Assembly: GCA_037893245.1 (NCBI GenBank)
Contig: JBAIAA010000598.1
Location: forward strand, 248,001-312,000
Direction of reading: 5' to 3'
Source: Crossaster papposus
Taxonomy: Eukaryota; Echinodermata; Asteroidea; Velatida; Solasteridae
DNA: 64,000 nucleotides
A program made the position numbers and the translations under genes. This document shows, piece by piece, positions 45,522-54,600 of the stretch. Below the pieces are notes generated by a model, which was given only the letters and a program-made list of their open reading frames with translations, was not told the origin of the DNA and made no database searches. Position 1 is the stretch's first letter. Each line of letters opens with the position of its first letter.

Positions 45522-46420
45522 ACTTGTTCCTGTTGTTTTTTCTTGGTTAAGCAGGTAAGTATACAGCGCCAATGATGTGATTTAAAGGATAAGCAGCTGT
45601 ACATTTGAAGACATAACACATCATTTTCCATAGATTTAACCCATCACCAAATCACTTCTGTTTAAGCTTCATCCCGTGTGCATGCATCCATCAGCATCAC
45701 AGCCACATGCAGGTATGCATATGGTTGTCCCATCTTGTGCAAATGGCAAGCTTGTGTGCGGCACTTGCTTTTGCACCCACATGTAACTGTAGTTCCAAAC
45801 AGCTACTTAGTACTTGGAACAGATGGTTTCCGCAACCACACCACTTCTAACCGTCTGTCAGTTGCCTGCCAACCTCCAGTCTCCTAAGGATCAGGAACAA
45901 CTACGTCAGCCTTGTTTGCCTGCAGCCATACTTGTGCCTGGTATAGTTCGCACGCAACACATGCAATTCCAGAGCGTCACTTGTTGGTGGCAACATTCAA
46001 GTGCCTTCTTCCCTTTCTGGAAGAAGTCATGCATAGCTCTGTCAACACCTGAACTAGAGAGTGGCGAATTGTAAAGCATACATACCAACACATTGACATC
46101 GCTTAATGTCCCATCTCGGCCAACGCCATGCAACAGTTCCGGGTGTTGCAAGTAGACATTCCAGCATTAATTTGTGCCATGGCCAGCGAGCGATGACACA
46201 GTATCACAATCAGTTAGGGCATGGAACCCAAGAACATTCTCCACAACTGCTGGAGGGAGGGTCTCGTTGATGATGACGTGAACTGGAAAAGACTCTTGCT
46301 CCTTGGACGTGCCACTCATCATCCACACCTGGCAGAGTTTTTCCCTGGTGAAGTAAAGGAGCAAGAGCAGGACATCTGTGTCACGGCTATGCTTTCAAGT
46401 TTCATACCCTGCATCAATAG
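45522..46420 (-). pseudogene. Fold-back repeat, left arm: multicopy-family gene fragment (3' part)
   Basis: On the minus strand this carries fragments of a hypothetical protein family that I recall as highly multicopy in invertebrate genomes. The fragments include VLGFHALTDCDTVSSLAGHG, then LLHGVGRDGTLSDV, then VDRAMHDFFQKGKKALE. Frames are interrupted, so it is a relic. The outer end (45522) pairs with 55761: the sequence from 45522 inward is the reverse complement of the sequence ending at 55761, with diverged copies of the same fragments. A gypsy element has inserted at 46420/54314 and splits this copy. The rest of the same minus-strand copy lies at 54314-54600. I do not know the biochemical function of the family. 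Confidence 0.6.
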
Positions 46421-46643
46421 TGTGAAAGCTGGTTATCTACGCCTTCCTTTAACACTCACATGAACGACGATGGACAAGTAATTCCTGGTAAAACGGGCTT
46501 TATTGGGCACTTAGCCGCACACCGCTTCTGCATGGAACGAACGCACGCCGGAGAGACACCTCTCCTTGCGCATGCGCTTCACCTCATCACCATCCAACCC
46601 TATCCTATGGGGCGCCCGGTCGGTCTTTTAATCCGCCGTCACA
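46421..46643 (-). repeat. 3' LTR of the gypsy element
   Basis: This LTR is 223 bp and identical to the LTR at 54091-54313. Read on the minus strand it starts TGTGACGG and ends TTTCACA. It is flanked on its outer side by ATAG, the target duplication. Confidence 0.96.
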
Positions 46644-46646
46644 TAC

Positions 46647-46658
46647 GCCCCTCTTTTG
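46647..46658 (-). promoter_or_regulatory. Polypurine tract of the gypsy element
   Basis: On the minus strand a purine run (AAAAGAGGGGCG) lies 3-4 bases before the 3' LTR. This is the expected place for the plus-strand primer of reverse transcription. Confidence 0.8.
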
Positions 46659-46950
46659 AGGAGATGTGCCCCACATCGACATACGCACAATTTCCTCCCA
46701 AACCACTGGGAGAGCAGCTTCAAACCACATGCTGGCCAAGCATGGGGAGTAGTCCATGTCGAGCTCACAGCTCCAAACATGGGGACACCATCAATCGGTG
46801 CCACAACCAGAACACACGAGGTGCAACCATGACCACCGGGTCACCCCTAGTTAGGTCGGATAGGTGATGGGAAAACATTGCACACTACTTAAAATGAATT
46901 ATCCTTTGTTTGGCTTCCGGCTAGCCCATCTTCCAGAATTTCTTCAGTAA

Positions 46951-47040
46951 CAGTAACACAACTTTTCTTAACAGTAACACAACTTTTCTTAACAGTAACA
47001 CAACTTTTCTTAACAGTAACACAACTTTTCTTAACAGTAA
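46951..47040. repeat. 21-bp tandem repeat in the element's 3' untranslated region
   Basis: There are four copies of a 21-bp unit beginning CAGTAACACAACTTTT, plus a partial fifth. They lie between the end of pol and the polypurine tract. Confidence 0.9.
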
Positions 47041-47213
47041 CACTAGCTAGCTAAACAAAACTCGCACCAACCGTCCTATAAGTCTCTGTAGGGTTTTACA
47101 TTCGTGATCACACTTATCAATCCATGTATACAATGTCCTATGCACAGTCACCAACATAAACATATGTTCGAAGTTTCCCGTCCACGTTGTAACAAATACC
47201 CGTGTCTTGTCCC

Positions 47214-50200
47214 TCAGTACCGCCCTTTTAGTTTCACGCGTTGGACATAATCCTCCAGATATGCTGGAGCATTGACTCCACGTCCGCTTCTTGTCACGCG
47301 TGGTTCTGGAGCGGCTTCCACTAACGTCTCCTCATCCATCGCTCCTCCCTGAAGTGGATCAGCCTCCGGCTGAACGGGTTTGGGATGACGCTCGGCTCCA
47401 TCGTCGACGTGCAAGGCATCATCCTCCACGTCCTCGTCAGCTTCGTCAGCCTGTCCATCGTGGTCGATGTCGTCATGGGCAGCATCAGCTGGTCCCTCCT
47501 CATGAAGTGGAATCCCAGGGACTTCCGGTTCTGGAGCCTGGACACCAGGTGCCGTAGGAAAACCCATGCCAACATCTGGTCCAGCTCCTAACTCGACGGC
47601 TCTGTCTTCCAGTCGTGCAGCTGGTTCTGCATCAGCAACTCTCTTGCCATCAAGTTCCAGACCTACCTCCTGACCCTCTGGCGGGACAACTGGTTCGGCA
47701 GGTAAACCCATGTCAGCGCCAGGGCCACCGTCGGGGACTGTGACATCGGAATCATCCTCGACTTCAGCTTCTCGGGCTGGAGGGGCTGCTGGTGCGGCCG
47801 GTAACCCCATACCAACCCCAACTCCTCCACCCATCATAGGGAAGAACATCCTCGGTGGGGCAGAAACATCGGATCCCGTCGCTGCAGGAACGTCCTCGTC
47901 TGGTTCCTGACGTGCCAATGGTCGGGGTATCCTAGGAGCTACACAGGGCTTCAGCCGATTGTGATGGACAACCAGCCTGTGGCGCTTCATTGTGTCCTCA
48001 CTCTGGATTCGATATGTAATCCCCGGCAGACCATTCGCTGTCTGCATCCTCTTGACCACGACATATGGCCCTATCCATGGCAAAGCCAGTTTCCGGTGAC
48101 GGTCTTTGGACACTGGAGTGTGTAACCACACTCTGTCCCCCACTTGGTACGGATGGTGTTTCGCCCACTTGTCGTACAGATTCTTTTGGCGTTCTTGACC
48201 AATGCTGGAAGTTTTCCTGGCCTCATCGAAAGCATCCTGGAGCTCGGTGAGGATGCTCTTGGAGTAGCTCCCTGCCGACTTCCAATAGTCCTTGCTTGGG
48301 CAGCCATAGACGATGTCTGCAGGGAGACGAGGTTCTCGACCGTGCTGTAAGAAGAATGGCGACACACCCGTCGTCTCATGTATACTGGAGTTGTACGCCA
48401 GTTGAACCGGACCAAGATGGAGATCCCAATCTTTTCCGTGTTGGATTGTGACCTTGGCAATGACATTCTTCAACGTCGCGTTGAACCGCTCGATCATGCC
48501 ATTGCCTTCGGGATGGTACGGGGTCGTCCTCGTCTTCTCTATCCCAAGCATGATGCACAGTTCCTGCACCACGTCGGACTCGAATTGTCGACCCTGGTCT
48601 GAATGGATGGTCTCCGGCATCCCGTGTTCGCACACATAATGGCGGAAGATAAGGTCGGCCACAGTCTTGGCTGTCTGGTCTTTCATAGCGTACAAGTTCA
48701 CGTACTTCGTGAAATGGTCACCAACCACCAAACAGTAACGGTAACCCCGTGAACTGATTGGCAATTCCGTAATATCGGTCGCTACTAGCTGTAGCGGGTA
48801 AGATGACGAGATACTTTGCAGCGGTGCCTTCATCTTCGGATTCGGCTTAGTGCGTGCAACACACTGAGGACATGTCCGGCAGAACTCTGCCACATCAGTT
48901 ACCAGTCCTGGCCAGTAAAATCGACTCTGCATCTTGCCTAACGTCTTACGGCGTCCGAGATGGGCCGAGGTGACACCAGAGTGAACCTCATCAAGAACTT
49001 GCGACCGCAGTCCTGGAGCAACGACCTGCTGGTAGACCGTGGTCCGCTTCTTGGGTGGAGTCCATTCCCTGACCAAGATTCCACTCTGTATAGAAAAGCG
49101 ATCAAACTGGCGCCAGAAAGTGATGAAGTCACGTCCTGCACCTTTGATTGCGTCCCAGCACGGTTTATCCTTGTCAAGTACCCAATGATAGACTTGGGAT
49201 ATGGAAGGATCTTGTTCCTGTTGCGCCTTGATGCAACTCGAAGGTTGTCCCTGCCCATCTGACGGTGAAAGCGCTGTCGCTCGCACCCCTTGTGTCTTCT
49301 TACGTTGACTACGACGTCTCTTGTGACGGGCGCAGATCTGGGAACCCCTAGAATCTGACGCCACTTGCTCCGTGTCATGTCCATAACGGGTGGAAACCTG
49401 GGAAACCCTAGTATTTGCCACTCCTCCGTTCATCTCAGCCACCTCCGGTGGAGGCAAGGCAAACAATGCCTTAATCAGATCTCCCAACCTTCCTGCTGGG
49501 TCGGGTGGATGTCTGCGACTCATGCCATCTGCATTCCCATTCCTCACGCCTGGGCGGTACTGGATTTCGATGTCACCCCATGTGCTGAGCTCATTCATCC
49601 AGCGCGTCCTTTTTTGAGTGACATCAGCATCCCAGCGGAGTTTGGTTCGTTGCAGCAGCGGCTTATGGTCCGTAATGATGGTGAACTTCGAACCATAGAG
49701 GAAGATGTGGGTTTGCCGGAGACCCCAGACAATGGCCCACAACTCCTTGTCGTATGTGCACCAGTTTCTCTCTGTGGCACTCAGAGCCCTACTGTGGTAG
49801 GCAATGGCCCGTTCCTGTCCATCCTGCACTTGACTCAGGACACATCCGACGGCAAAATCTGATGCATCCGTGTGTAAGATAAATGGTTGGCCCCATCTCG
49901 GAAACCCCAAGATCGGAGGCGACATTAGTCGACTCTTGAGAGTGTCAAAACTCTCCTGACACGCATCGTCCCAGACAAATGGAACATGCTTCTCCGTGAG
50001 TTGAATCATGGGCTTGGCGATCTTCGCGAATCCTTCTACGAAACGACGGTAGTACGAAGCCAGGCCGACAAAACTCTGGACCTGCTTCACTGTCTTCGGC
50101 ACGGGCCAGTCTTTCACCTTCTGGATGTTCGCTGGATCCGGCCAGATTCCATGGCGGCTCACGCGGTGGCCAAGGAAAATGATCTCGTCCCTACAGAGAT

Positions 50201-51659
50201 GGCACTTGCTCGGTTGGAGCTTCAGTCCGGCCTTCTGTAGTCGCTGGAAGACCTCTTCCAACACCTCCAGGTGCTCCTCAAACGTCGTCGTGAAGATCGC
50301 AAGATCGTCAAGGTAGGTCAACATGACCTTCCAACTCATGCCCGCGAATGCCAGCTCCATCAATCTCTGAAAGAGAGGAGGGGCGTTGCAGAGCCCAAAC
50401 GGTAGTCTCTTGAAGCGATAGAGATTTGTCCCAATCGAGAATGCTGTCTTATCCCGGTGGTCTTTGTTCACAGGGACTTGCCAGTAACCACTTGTCAAGT
50501 CGAGATTACTGAAGAACGCAGCACCCGTCATGGATGCTAGCGAGTCATCAATTCTGGGCAGAGGGTGGGCATCTTTCCTGGTAACAGCATTCAGCTTACG
50601 ATAGTCCACGCAAAACCGAAACGCACCCGACTTCTTCTTCACGAGAACCACTGGTGATGACCAGGGACCGGAGCTAGGCTCCACGACCCCATCTTCTAAC
50701 ATATCGTGCACCTGTCCCTCCAACTCATCCCGCAAGTGGAAAGGGACTCTACGTGGCGCTTGTTTAATCGGGTGGGCATCTCCCGTATCGATACGGTGCT
50801 CCACGAGGTTGGTGAGTCCTCGGTCGTTTGGTGTCTTGCTAAACACATCATCGTATTTCCTCAAAAGGGACTTCAGCCGTGGCAACTGACCCTTCTTGAG
50901 TTTACACCCAGACAAGTCAACGGAGGGAACCCCTTCGCTGTCGACTGCCTCTCGCTCGCTGTCATCTTCGCCCGCTGGCCTGTACTCTTCCATCAACTCG
51001 TACGTGCGTCGAACCATGTTAGCTTGGTTACCTCCAAGACAATGGAAATCGCCGAGACATGTACCCTTGTCGATCTCTAACGGCTCAGGTTCTGGATTCA
51101 TAATCCGCACCGGAATCAGTGAATGCTCGACCGTTGCCGCGATACGGGACACAATGAGTCCCGGAGGGTTGCTTGGCTCCAATATCCCTTCGTACGTCAG
51201 GTTTGGGAACCCTCGACCACAAGGTAGATATGCTGGAATGATGACTTCCGTTTTTCCTGGGATGGTGCAGGCTTTCCAAGCTCTTGCTGGTGTTGTCGTT
51301 GGAATCAACACCGCCTCTAGTAGTGGGAAGGATTTACCCTGAACGGTAACCTCCTTCCGCTGGGGGTTTACAGTCACGGCATACTCCATCATGAAGTCCC
51401 AGCCCAAAATTACTGGACTGTCGATGCCTCTCATTATCCGGAAGGGATATTCCAGACTCAAAGGTCCCAGCCTGACGGGCGCTGTGGCGGCTCCAAGGCA
51501 AGACAACTTGTCTCCCGACACCGAACAGATCACTGTTGGCTCTGCTGACAAAGTTCCTCTCTCCTGGGGCGAAAACAAATTCCACACATCTTCGCGCATG
51601 AGCGAGACATCCGCTCCAGTGTCGAATAACACCGGTATCCCCTCATCGCTCACGTTCAT
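47214..51659 (-). CDS. Gypsy pol polyprotein (1481 aa)
   Basis: This is a single long open frame. Near the N-terminus is an aspartic protease motif (LFDTGAD, about residues 11-17). Reverse transcriptase spans about residues 300-500, with the YLDD box near 450. RNase H spans about 595-710 (HTDAS start). Integrase follows, with an HHCC zinc-binding region at about 890-950 (ending CRTCPQC) and a catalytic core with TDIT, HSDQG and a final glutamate in GNGMIERFN. Next comes a GPY-type C-terminal module (WIGPYVVVKRM) and an acidic Pro/Ala/Glu-rich tail of roughly 230 residues ending in VTRSGRGVNAPAYLEDY. No chromodomain is visible. Gag and pol are in different frames, so pol is presumably made by the frameshifting used in this family, or from its own start. 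Confidence 0.96.
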   Translation of the reverse strand: MNVSDEGIPVLFDTGADVSLMREDVWNLFSPQERGTLSAEPTVICSVSGDKLSCLGAATAPVRLGPLSLEYPFRIMRGIDSPVILGWDFMMEYAVTVNPQRKEVTVQGKSFPLLEAVLIPTTTPARAWKACTIPGKTEVIIPAYLPCGRGFPNLTYEGILEPSNPPGLIVSRIAATVEHSLIPVRIMNPEPEPLEIDKGTCLGDFHCLGGNQANMVRRTYELMEEYRPAGEDDSEREAVDSEGVPSVDLSGCKLKKGQLPRLKSLLRKYDDVFSKTPNDRGLTNLVEHRIDTGDAHPIKQAPRRVPFHLRDELEGQVHDMLEDGVVEPSSGPWSSPVVLVKKKSGAFRFCVDYRKLNAVTRKDAHPLPRIDDSLASMTGAAFFSNLDLTSGYWQVPVNKDHRDKTAFSIGTNLYRFKRLPFGLCNAPPLFQRLMELAFAGMSWKVMLTYLDDLAIFTTTFEEHLEVLEEVFQRLQKAGLKLQPSKCHLCRDEIIFLGHRVSRHGIWPDPANIQKVKDWPVPKTVKQVQSFVGLASYYRRFVEGFAKIAKPMIQLTEKHVPFVWDDACQESFDTLKSRLMSPPILGFPRWGQPFILHTDASDFAVGCVLSQVQDGQERAIAYHSRALSATERNWCTYDKELWAIVWGLRQTHIFLYGSKFTIITDHKPLLQRTKLRWDADVTQKRTRWMNELSTWGDIEIQYRPGVRNGNADGMSRRHPPDPAGRLGDLIKALFALPPPEVAEMNGGVANTRVSQVSTRYGHDTEQVASDSRGSQICARHKRRRSQRKKTQGVRATALSPSDGQGQPSSCIKAQQEQDPSISQVYHWVLDKDKPCWDAIKGAGRDFITFWRQFDRFSIQSGILVREWTPPKKRTTVYQQVVAPGLRSQVLDEVHSGVTSAHLGRRKTLGKMQSRFYWPGLVTDVAEFCRTCPQCVARTKPNPKMKAPLQSISSSYPLQLVATDITELPISSRGYRYCLVVGDHFTKYVNLYAMKDQTAKTVADLIFRHYVCEHGMPETIHSDQGRQFESDVVQELCIMLGIEKTRTTPYHPEGNGMIERFNATLKNVIAKVTIQHGKDWDLHLGPVQLAYNSSIHETTGVSPFFLQHGREPRLPADIVYGCPSKDYWKSAGSYSKSILTELQDAFDEARKTSSIGQERQKNLYDKWAKHHPYQVGDRVWLHTPVSKDRHRKLALPWIGPYVVVKRMQTANGLPGITYRIQSEDTMKRHRLVVHHNRLKPCVAPRIPRPLARQEPDEDVPAATGSDVSAPPRMFFPMMGGGVGVGMGLPAAPAAPPAREAEVEDDSDVTVPDGGPGADMGLPAEPVVPPEGQEVGLELDGKRVADAEPAARLEDRAVELGAGPDVGMGFPTAPGVQAPEPEVPGIPLHEEGPADAAHDDIDHDGQADEADEDVEDDALHVDDGAERHPKPVQPEADPLQGGAMDEETLVEAAPEPRVTRSGRGVNAPAYLEDYVQRVKLKGRY

Positions 51660-51733
51660 CAGGACCCTTGGTATGATCTTTTGAGTCTTCCCTCTTTTCT
51701 TGGCTGCCGACCGACCCTCATCAGCAGCACATA

Positions 51734-52732
51734 CTAGTTTCCCGACTGCCGGGGACCCCAGCAGTCAGCACTTCGATGTCCGTATTTCCCACAGTTATAG
51801 CAATCCCCGTCGAAATGGTCATTGAACTGTGTTTGTCGTTGCGGTTGGTCCGCAAGACGGTAACCCCGCGGTTGTGAACCTCGTCCGGACGCTTCTGGCT
51901 GGATACGTCGGTCGTGTGGGCCATTCCGGTTCCTGGGGTCATCCTGACCATCAGCCCATTGAAATTGGCCTTGACCTCGACCACGCCCTTGGCTTGGTCC
52001 ATTTCGATGGCTGCGACCTCCGCGTCCCTGTGTCCGTCCACGTCCGGAGTTCTGGTTCCTCATCAGGAGCTGGACTTGCTCCGTCAGTTTCTGGACGTCA
52101 TTCCTCAGACTGGAGATTTCTCCCGTTGACTCTACAGGAGAGGCAACCCCTTCGTCCCGCGAGACCTGGCGAATGGCTGGTTCCTGAGCCACCACAGGTT
52201 GAGGGGTGATAACTTTCCTCACCTGAATGTACTGTTCCGCCATTTGAACAGCATTACGTATGGTGTCGGGGCTGTTGGTCAGCAGATGCAACTGGAGCTG
52301 TGCATCCCCGACCCCCCGCATAAATTGCTCCTTGGCCATGGTGTTGCGGTGCTCGTCCGGGAAATCCTGAAATGCAGTAGCCGCCTTACGGAGAACCCGT
52401 AACTCGAAAGCTGTAACCACCTCGCCCTCGTCACGACAGAGAGTCATGAACTCTTGGCGTCTCACCAAGGCGTGCTCATCCGGATCCAGCCTCTCTTTGA
52501 GTGCTTGACGCGTCAGCACGTAATCAAGCTTTGTAGCGGCGGGCAGGCTGTCGTATGTCATAAACGCCCTACCGGCTAGATACAGGGGGAGGGTCGTATG
52601 ACGACGTGGTACCCCCCCTGCGGCGTCCGCTGCGGCCGCTGGTACGAACAGTTCAAATCTCTTGAACCATAGGGTGAAGTCCTCGTCAGGCTCACCAGAA
52701 AATTCCCTCAACTTCGGTCGTGCTGCTGCCAT
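51734..52732 (-). CDS. Gypsy gag (332 aa)
   Basis: The start MAAARPKLREFSGEPDEDF is followed by the FTLWFKRFELF type of gypsy capsid opening and a helical capsid-like region. Then comes an Arg/Gly/Gln-rich basic segment (about residues 230-300) and a C-terminal zinc knuckle CYNCGKYGHRSADC of the CX2CX4HX4C kind. It packages the element RNA. It ends about 75 bp before the first methionine of pol, in another frame. Confidence 0.95.
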   Translation of the reverse strand: MAAARPKLREFSGEPDEDFTLWFKRFELFVPAAAADAAGGVPRRHTTLPLYLAGRAFMTYDSLPAATKLDYVLTRQALKERLDPDEHALVRRQEFMTLCRDEGEVVTAFELRVLRKAATAFQDFPDEHRNTMAKEQFMRGVGDAQLQLHLLTNSPDTIRNAVQMAEQYIQVRKVITPQPVVAQEPAIRQVSRDEGVASPVESTGEISSLRNDVQKLTEQVQLLMRNQNSGRGRTQGRGGRSHRNGPSQGRGRGQGQFQWADGQDDPRNRNGPHDRRIQPEASGRGSQPRGYRLADQPQRQTQFNDHFDGDCYNCGKYGHRSADCWGPRQSGN

Positions 52733-52908
52733 CCTGACCTATAGAATCAACTACTTAAAACTGAACAACACCAATATGAGTGATATTACAAATTATTGAG
52801 TTACCAACATACACAATACTGTAACTCACAGGTAAACCCTTGATAATTCGGCAATTTACAGGGAACCCCTTGATAAATTACAAACAACATGTACGACCGC
52901 AGTACATC

Positions 52909-53625
52909 TTAACAGAGAGGAACAGCAATACGCAAGATCTCTGCTGCCCACGCGTCGGCAGTTTCCTGGGTTGGGTGGATCCCGTCTGACTGGTTCAGCC
53001 TAGCTATACGAGCGTACTGAAAAATGTCGCTGTGCTGGACTACTCGGTATCGTGACACCCTCGCATCGATGTCCGGTGTAGTCACACCACGGATCCTATT
53101 GTCCTGACGGATCTCACGATTCGCCCCTAAAAAGGCACGAACATCTCCGGTGTTCAGGTTAAACCGAGAAGGAATGGTACAAAACGTGATCTGGTTCAGA
53201 GTGTTATGTTCGGCTACCCATGTAGCTAACTGTTGTCGGTGCTCCCGGTAGTAGGTGTTAATGCCAGCTGCATGCACACCTGCCTCTTCATGAGTAAAGT
53301 CGGTCTCGGGCCCGCGAGTATAGTCTCGATACTCAAAAATATCGTTCGAGCCAGCGCAGACGACGATCACAAATGGTCCCGGTCGGTAACGTAAATACCG
53401 TCGAGCGTTGGCCGCCACACGACTGATGCCGGCACCACCGTCCACATCCACTGTCCGGACTAGGGTATTGTGGGTTAGCACCGTTTCCGCCTTTCTTAGC
53501 AGCGAATCGCTGAACACAAGGATCCCACGAGCCTGGGACCCCTCTACTAAACGCTGGTCCTCTTGATCCGAGTCGGAATCAGACACGACGGGCTGCTCCC
53601 TCTCCCTGAATCGCGCACGCGGCAT
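52909..53625 (-). CDS. SGNH/GDSL-hydrolase-like accessory ORF of the gypsy element (238 aa)
   Basis: This extra ORF lies between the primer-binding site and gag, on the element's own strand. I chose the start at MPRARFREREQPVVSD. An in-frame methionine at 53781 would add 52 hydrophobic, Cys-rich residues of doubtful value. An acidic Ser/Asp stretch is followed by the order typical of SGNH hydrolases: a GDS-like serine block (LVFSDSLLRK), the Gly-x-Asn-Asp block (VVCAGSNDIF) and the C-terminal Asp-x-x-His block (SDGIHPTQETADAW). Spacing of about 53 and 123 residues between blocks fits the fold. SGNH esterase domains are known in ORF1 of CR1-type LINEs and in some Ngaro/DIRS-type elements. I do not recall them as a standard part of gypsy elements. 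Likely hydrolase or lipid/RNP-related activity is inference. Confidence 0.8.
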   Translation of the reverse strand: MPRARFREREQPVVSDSDSDQEDQRLVEGSQARGILVFSDSLLRKAETVLTHNTLVRTVDVDGGAGISRVAANARRYLRYRPGPFVIVVCAGSNDIFEYRDYTRGPETDFTHEEAGVHAAGINTYYREHRQQLATWVAEHNTLNQITFCTIPSRFNLNTGDVRAFLGANREIRQDNRIRGVTTPDIDARVSRYRVVQHSDIFQYARIARLNQSDGIHPTQETADAWAAEILRIAVPLC

Positions 53626-54071
53626 ACTGTTTGAGTGGCAACCCCACAACAGACAGCTGCAAAACCGAATGGAAAAACATTTTAAAGTTTCAGGCAAAAT
53701 TCGTGAAATATAGATTAATTTACACACGGCGTGCCATAGAAAACACGTGTCGCGCAATGGTTTAGCGAGTGACGTCACCAATCAGATCACAACACGCCCC
53801 CGAGTCATAAAACCTGCAATAAACTTGTTATTACAGTTTTAACTGGCAATCAAGTAGCATAACCTGGGAAACCCTAGTGTTAGCTACCAATAAAAACCTT
53901 TGTTCGGTGCTGACATCGTTCCTTCGTCACACAAAACGGCGCAGAAATTCCCGTCCATTCATCGCCGATCAGAACCAAAGAACATGGCGGTTCCGTTTTC
54001 CTGAACAGCTGAATGGATCGATTGAGTGCTCACAAATTCGGGTCAAATTCCTTTGTGACAAATCGGAATTG

Positions 54072-54089
54072 GTCCCACACCGGGCGCCA
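54072..54089 (-). promoter_or_regulatory. tRNA primer-binding site
   Basis: One base inside the 5' LTR the minus strand reads TGGCGCCC followed by GGTGTGGGAC. It starts with TGG as the complement of a tRNA CCA end does. Its first eight bases equal those of lysine-tRNA primer sites, but the rest differs, so the primer tRNA is not certain. Confidence 0.75.
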
Positions 54090-54090
54090 C

Positions 54091-54313
54091 TGTGAAAGCT
54101 GGTTATCTACGCCTTCCTTTAACACTCACATGAACGACGATGGACAAGTAATTCCTGGTAAAACGGGCTTTATTGGGCACTTAGCCGCACACCGCTTCTG
54201 CATGGAACGAACGCACGCCGGAGAGACACCTCTCCTTGCGCATGCGCTTCACCTCATCACCATCCAACCCTATCCTATGGGGCGCCCGGTCGGTCTTTTA
54301 ATCCGCCGTCACA
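54091..54313 (-). repeat. 5' LTR of the gypsy element
   Basis: This LTR is 223 bp and identical to the LTR at 46421-46643. It is followed on the plus strand by ATAG, which matches the bases before 46421. Confidence 0.96.
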
Positions 54314-54600
54314 ATAGCTTTAAGGGCATGGAAGATGATCCTTGTGTCGGCCAGATCGTGGTTTGCATTCAGTGTTGGGATGACTTCCCTTGTCGTTGAC
54401 AATCTGTTTGTTTTGCTGCCACCAACTACTACTTCGTTGACTGTCATTGTGCGTTGCCAGTTTGCCACTGAGGAACTGTGCAAGATCTTCCTAATTGTTT
54501 TTACCGAAGGCGATGAAGTTCTTCCATGCTCAGGGAAGTGGAAGATCATCCCGGTTGATCACCTTACGGATTGGTCTCGTTTTCCCAGCTCTTTTGCTTC
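54314..54600 (-). pseudogene. Fold-back repeat: minus-strand gene fragment (5' part)
   Basis: This continues, on the far side of the gypsy insertion, the minus-strand copy that ends at 45522. It codes in pieces for RSSR-like and LADTRIIFHALKAI segments of the same multicopy family. Bases 54480-54600 are the reverse complement, with changes, of about 54790-54905, which places two copies head to head around a centre near 54600-54790. Confidence 0.6.

Larger units (their letters stand above)
46421..54313 (-). mobile_element. Ty3/gypsy LTR retrotransposon, complete-looking
   Basis: This is a 7893-bp element on the minus strand. It has two 223-bp LTRs (TG...CA ends) that are identical, a 4-bp target duplication ATAG (46417-46420 and 54314-54317), a primer-binding site next to the right LTR and a purine tract next to the left LTR. 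In order from its 5' end it carries a leader, an SGNH-hydrolase-like ORF, gag, and pol with protease, reverse transcriptase, RNase H and integrase. The pol order with integrase last places it in Ty3/gypsy (Metaviridae). It looks whole, with no breaks noticed in its ORFs. Identical LTRs indicate a very recent insertion. It sits inside an older fold-back repeat, in an intron of the host gene and antisense to it. No envelope-like ORF is seen. Confidence 0.95.

Noticed and set aside
47290-51690. Numerous plus-strand frames across the element's coding region
   Set aside because: They are shadows of the gypsy pol frame on the minus strand.
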